Positions 20,455 through 21,643 of a stretch of 21,643 nucleotides of DNA are shown in pieces (positions within the stretch are counted from its first letter, which is position 1; every line of letters begins with the position of its first letter). The DNA is from Actinomycetes bacterium. GTDB lineage: Bacteria > Actinomycetota > Actinomycetes > Actinomycetales > Actinomycetaceae. The stretch is taken from the NCBI GenBank assembly GCA_023387755.1, contig JAEWHO010000025.1, forward strand, positions 1-21,643. Reading direction: 5' to 3'. Position numbers and translations under genes: made by a program. Below the pieces are notes generated by a model. The model had not been told where the DNA came from and did not search any database. It saw nothing but the letters and a program-made list of their open reading frames with translations.

Positions 20455-21615
20455 CTAATTCTGAGGGGCCTGGGGATTGGGGTCGGTCAGAGATGCAGCC
20501 CGGGTGGGGGTAGGTTTCCCGCTGGGAGGACGCCCGAAACGGCGATCACCCCAGGCGCGTAGACGCCGCTCGCAGGGGCGTTCGACCAGGTAGTATAAGG
20601 CGGCCGCACCCGCCAGGGAGGCTAGGAGAAGGAGTATGAACCCAACTATCCCGACGCTCTCAACATACGCCGCTCTGAAGGCGTACAAAATGGTGGCGTG
20701 AACGAGGTAAAAACAGTACGACCATTCTCCTCCGCGCACCATTATTGGATGCCGCATTAAACTGCGTCTGCCTTCGATATCAGCTGTAGCCGCAACCATA
20801 ATTGCAGCCATAAAAACGAGGGGCTGTATGAGTGACCAGTAGGGGTTGAGAAGGGTGGCGACGTCGGGAAAGTATCCGGCCCGCTTAAGGGCCCAGTAAA
20901 AGAGGCCCAATGCCGCTAACCCGATATACATGACCACCATTGGCACCCGGAATCGCACGCCACGTTTGAGTAGAAGCGCTGCGATTATTCCTAGAAAGAA
21001 TTCCCAGGTTCGCGCGAGAGGTACAGGCGCTTCCCAGTAAAAGCGCATGAAATATCCGAGAGCGACGCACACCGCTATGAGTAGTGGCAACGCATAGGTG
21101 CGCAGTTTTTGAAAGACCCGGTGAATGGCCGGATGGAGAGCGTAGAAAAACGCTTCACAGGACAGCGTCCAAGAGGCAGGATTTCCCCCGAAGAGGTAGA
21201 GCGCGTTGTGGGAGAAACCGTGGAGTAGGACGGCGCTGACTAGGAGTGGCCCCCAGGAAAAGGCTTTCTCCCAGAAATGGTCCGGATTCGGGTGGAGAGG
21301 ATAAAACACTGGGATTGCCAGCAGGAGCGCCACGAAGTGGGCGGGCCAAATGCGAGCAAAACGGCGCATCCAGAATTGGCGGACCGTAGTGGTGGGCCGG
21401 GCCGACCAGGTGAGGACGAAACCGGATAGGACGAAGAAAAAAGCGACGCCGCTGTAGCCCATAACCGCCAGATGGCTGCCGGTAAATTCGCCGATATTGA
21501 GGAAATGATAGGCAAAAACCCCAAATGCTGCCCACCAGCGCAGGCCGGTTAGTGAGTCTAACCGGAGTTTAGGGCGCTGCTGCTGAGAGGGCGCAGAATG
21601 AGCGGATAGAGCCAT
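20455..21615 (-). CDS. OafA/YrhL-type membrane acyltransferase
   Basis: A 386-residue integral membrane protein of the acyltransferase-3 family, which O-acylates surface sugars, peptidoglycan or secreted metabolites. About ten hydrophobic segments are visible. The N-terminal motif LDSLTGLRWWAAFGVFAYHFLN contains the likely catalytic His (H37). FFFVLSGFVLTW and FWMRRFARIWPAHF are family hallmarks, and NPASWTLSCEAFFYALHP and GEWSYCFYLVHATILY follow. The acceptor is unknown, and there is no C-terminal SGNH domain. The start is uncertain because the window ends 28 bases upstream: ATG 21615 has AAGGA about 11 bases before it, and an in-frame TTG at 21642 would add nine residues. The truncated response regulator lies just downstream on the same strand. 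Confidence 0.88.
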   Translation of the reverse strand: MALSAHSAPSQQQRPKLRLDSLTGLRWWAAFGVFAYHFLNIGEFTGSHLAVMGYSGVAFFFVLSGFVLTWSARPTTTVRQFWMRRFARIWPAHFVALLLAIPVFYPLHPNPDHFWEKAFSWGPLLVSAVLLHGFSHNALYLFGGNPASWTLSCEAFFYALHPAIHRVFQKLRTYALPLLIAVCVALGYFMRFYWEAPVPLARTWEFFLGIIAALLLKRGVRFRVPMVVMYIGLAALGLFYWALKRAGYFPDVATLLNPYWSLIQPLVFMAAIMVAATADIEGRRSLMRHPIMVRGGEWSYCFYLVHATILYAFRAAYVESVGIVGFILLLLASLAGAAALYYLVERPCERRLRAWGDRRFGRPPSGKPTPTRAASLTDPNPQAPQN

Positions 21616-21643
21616 CGCTAAATTAATCCTTACGGTGTCCAAT

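Noticed and set aside
20450..20469. Inverted repeat GCCCC/GGGGC at the acyltransferase stop as a terminator
   Set aside because: Five-base arms around a ten-base loop overlapping the stop codon, with no T-run. Chance is likely in this base composition.

Overview
The window looks like chromosomal DNA of a high-GC Gram-positive bacterium (Actinomycetota). An LPXTG-type cell-wall sorting signal, an LtaS-like sulfatase-fold membrane enzyme, GTG starts, very short intergenic gaps and many apparently leaderless promoters all fit. The protein style is reminiscent of Actinomycetaceae, but that is inference from memory; no rRNA or other marker is present to settle it.

Layout. (1) 46-4435, minus strand: a secreted, wall-anchored ExeM/NucH-like nuclease, a GNAT acetyltransferase and threonine ammonia-lyase IlvA. 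(2) 4526-6005: a plus-strand CYTH protein converging on a minus-strand CcdA-like membrane protein. (3) 6070-7386: moaA-moaD. (4) 7489-12294: an LtaS-like enzyme, a divergent MFS transporter/TetR pair with a well-formed promoter and operator-like palindrome, and the PLP-homeostasis gene yggS. (5) 12360-16132: moaE on the minus strand, divergent from a tightly coupled moeB-moeA-moaC-mobA operon. (6) 16201-17439: a tandem-GNAT protein. (7) 17525-19255: an AlbA_2/HATPase/winged-helix protein flanked on both sides by 57-bp direct repeats differing at one base, each built of two abutting palindromes. (8) 19293-19895: mogA. (9) 19896-20454: a gene-poor stretch with a truncated response-regulator remnant. 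(10) 20455-21615: an OafA-like membrane acyltransferase.

The theme is molybdenum cofactor synthesis. MoaA and MoaC make cyclic pyranopterin; MoaD and MoaE, with MoeB activating MoaD, make molybdopterin; MogA and MoeA adenylylate it and insert molybdate; MobA adds GMP. All eight steps are encoded here, but no molybdate transporter or molybdoenzyme is. The genes are split into blocks separated by unrelated envelope, transport and regulatory genes.

The most unusual element is the AlbA_2-type gene with its duplicated palindromic module. It could be a self-regulated gene carried as a recombinogenic unit; both autoregulation and mobility are inferences. Also of note are a MoeB without zinc-ligand CxxC pairs, two perfect hairpins inside mobA, a 17-bp tandem repeat across the mobA stop, and five genes with a TANNNT box exactly six bases upstream of the start codon.
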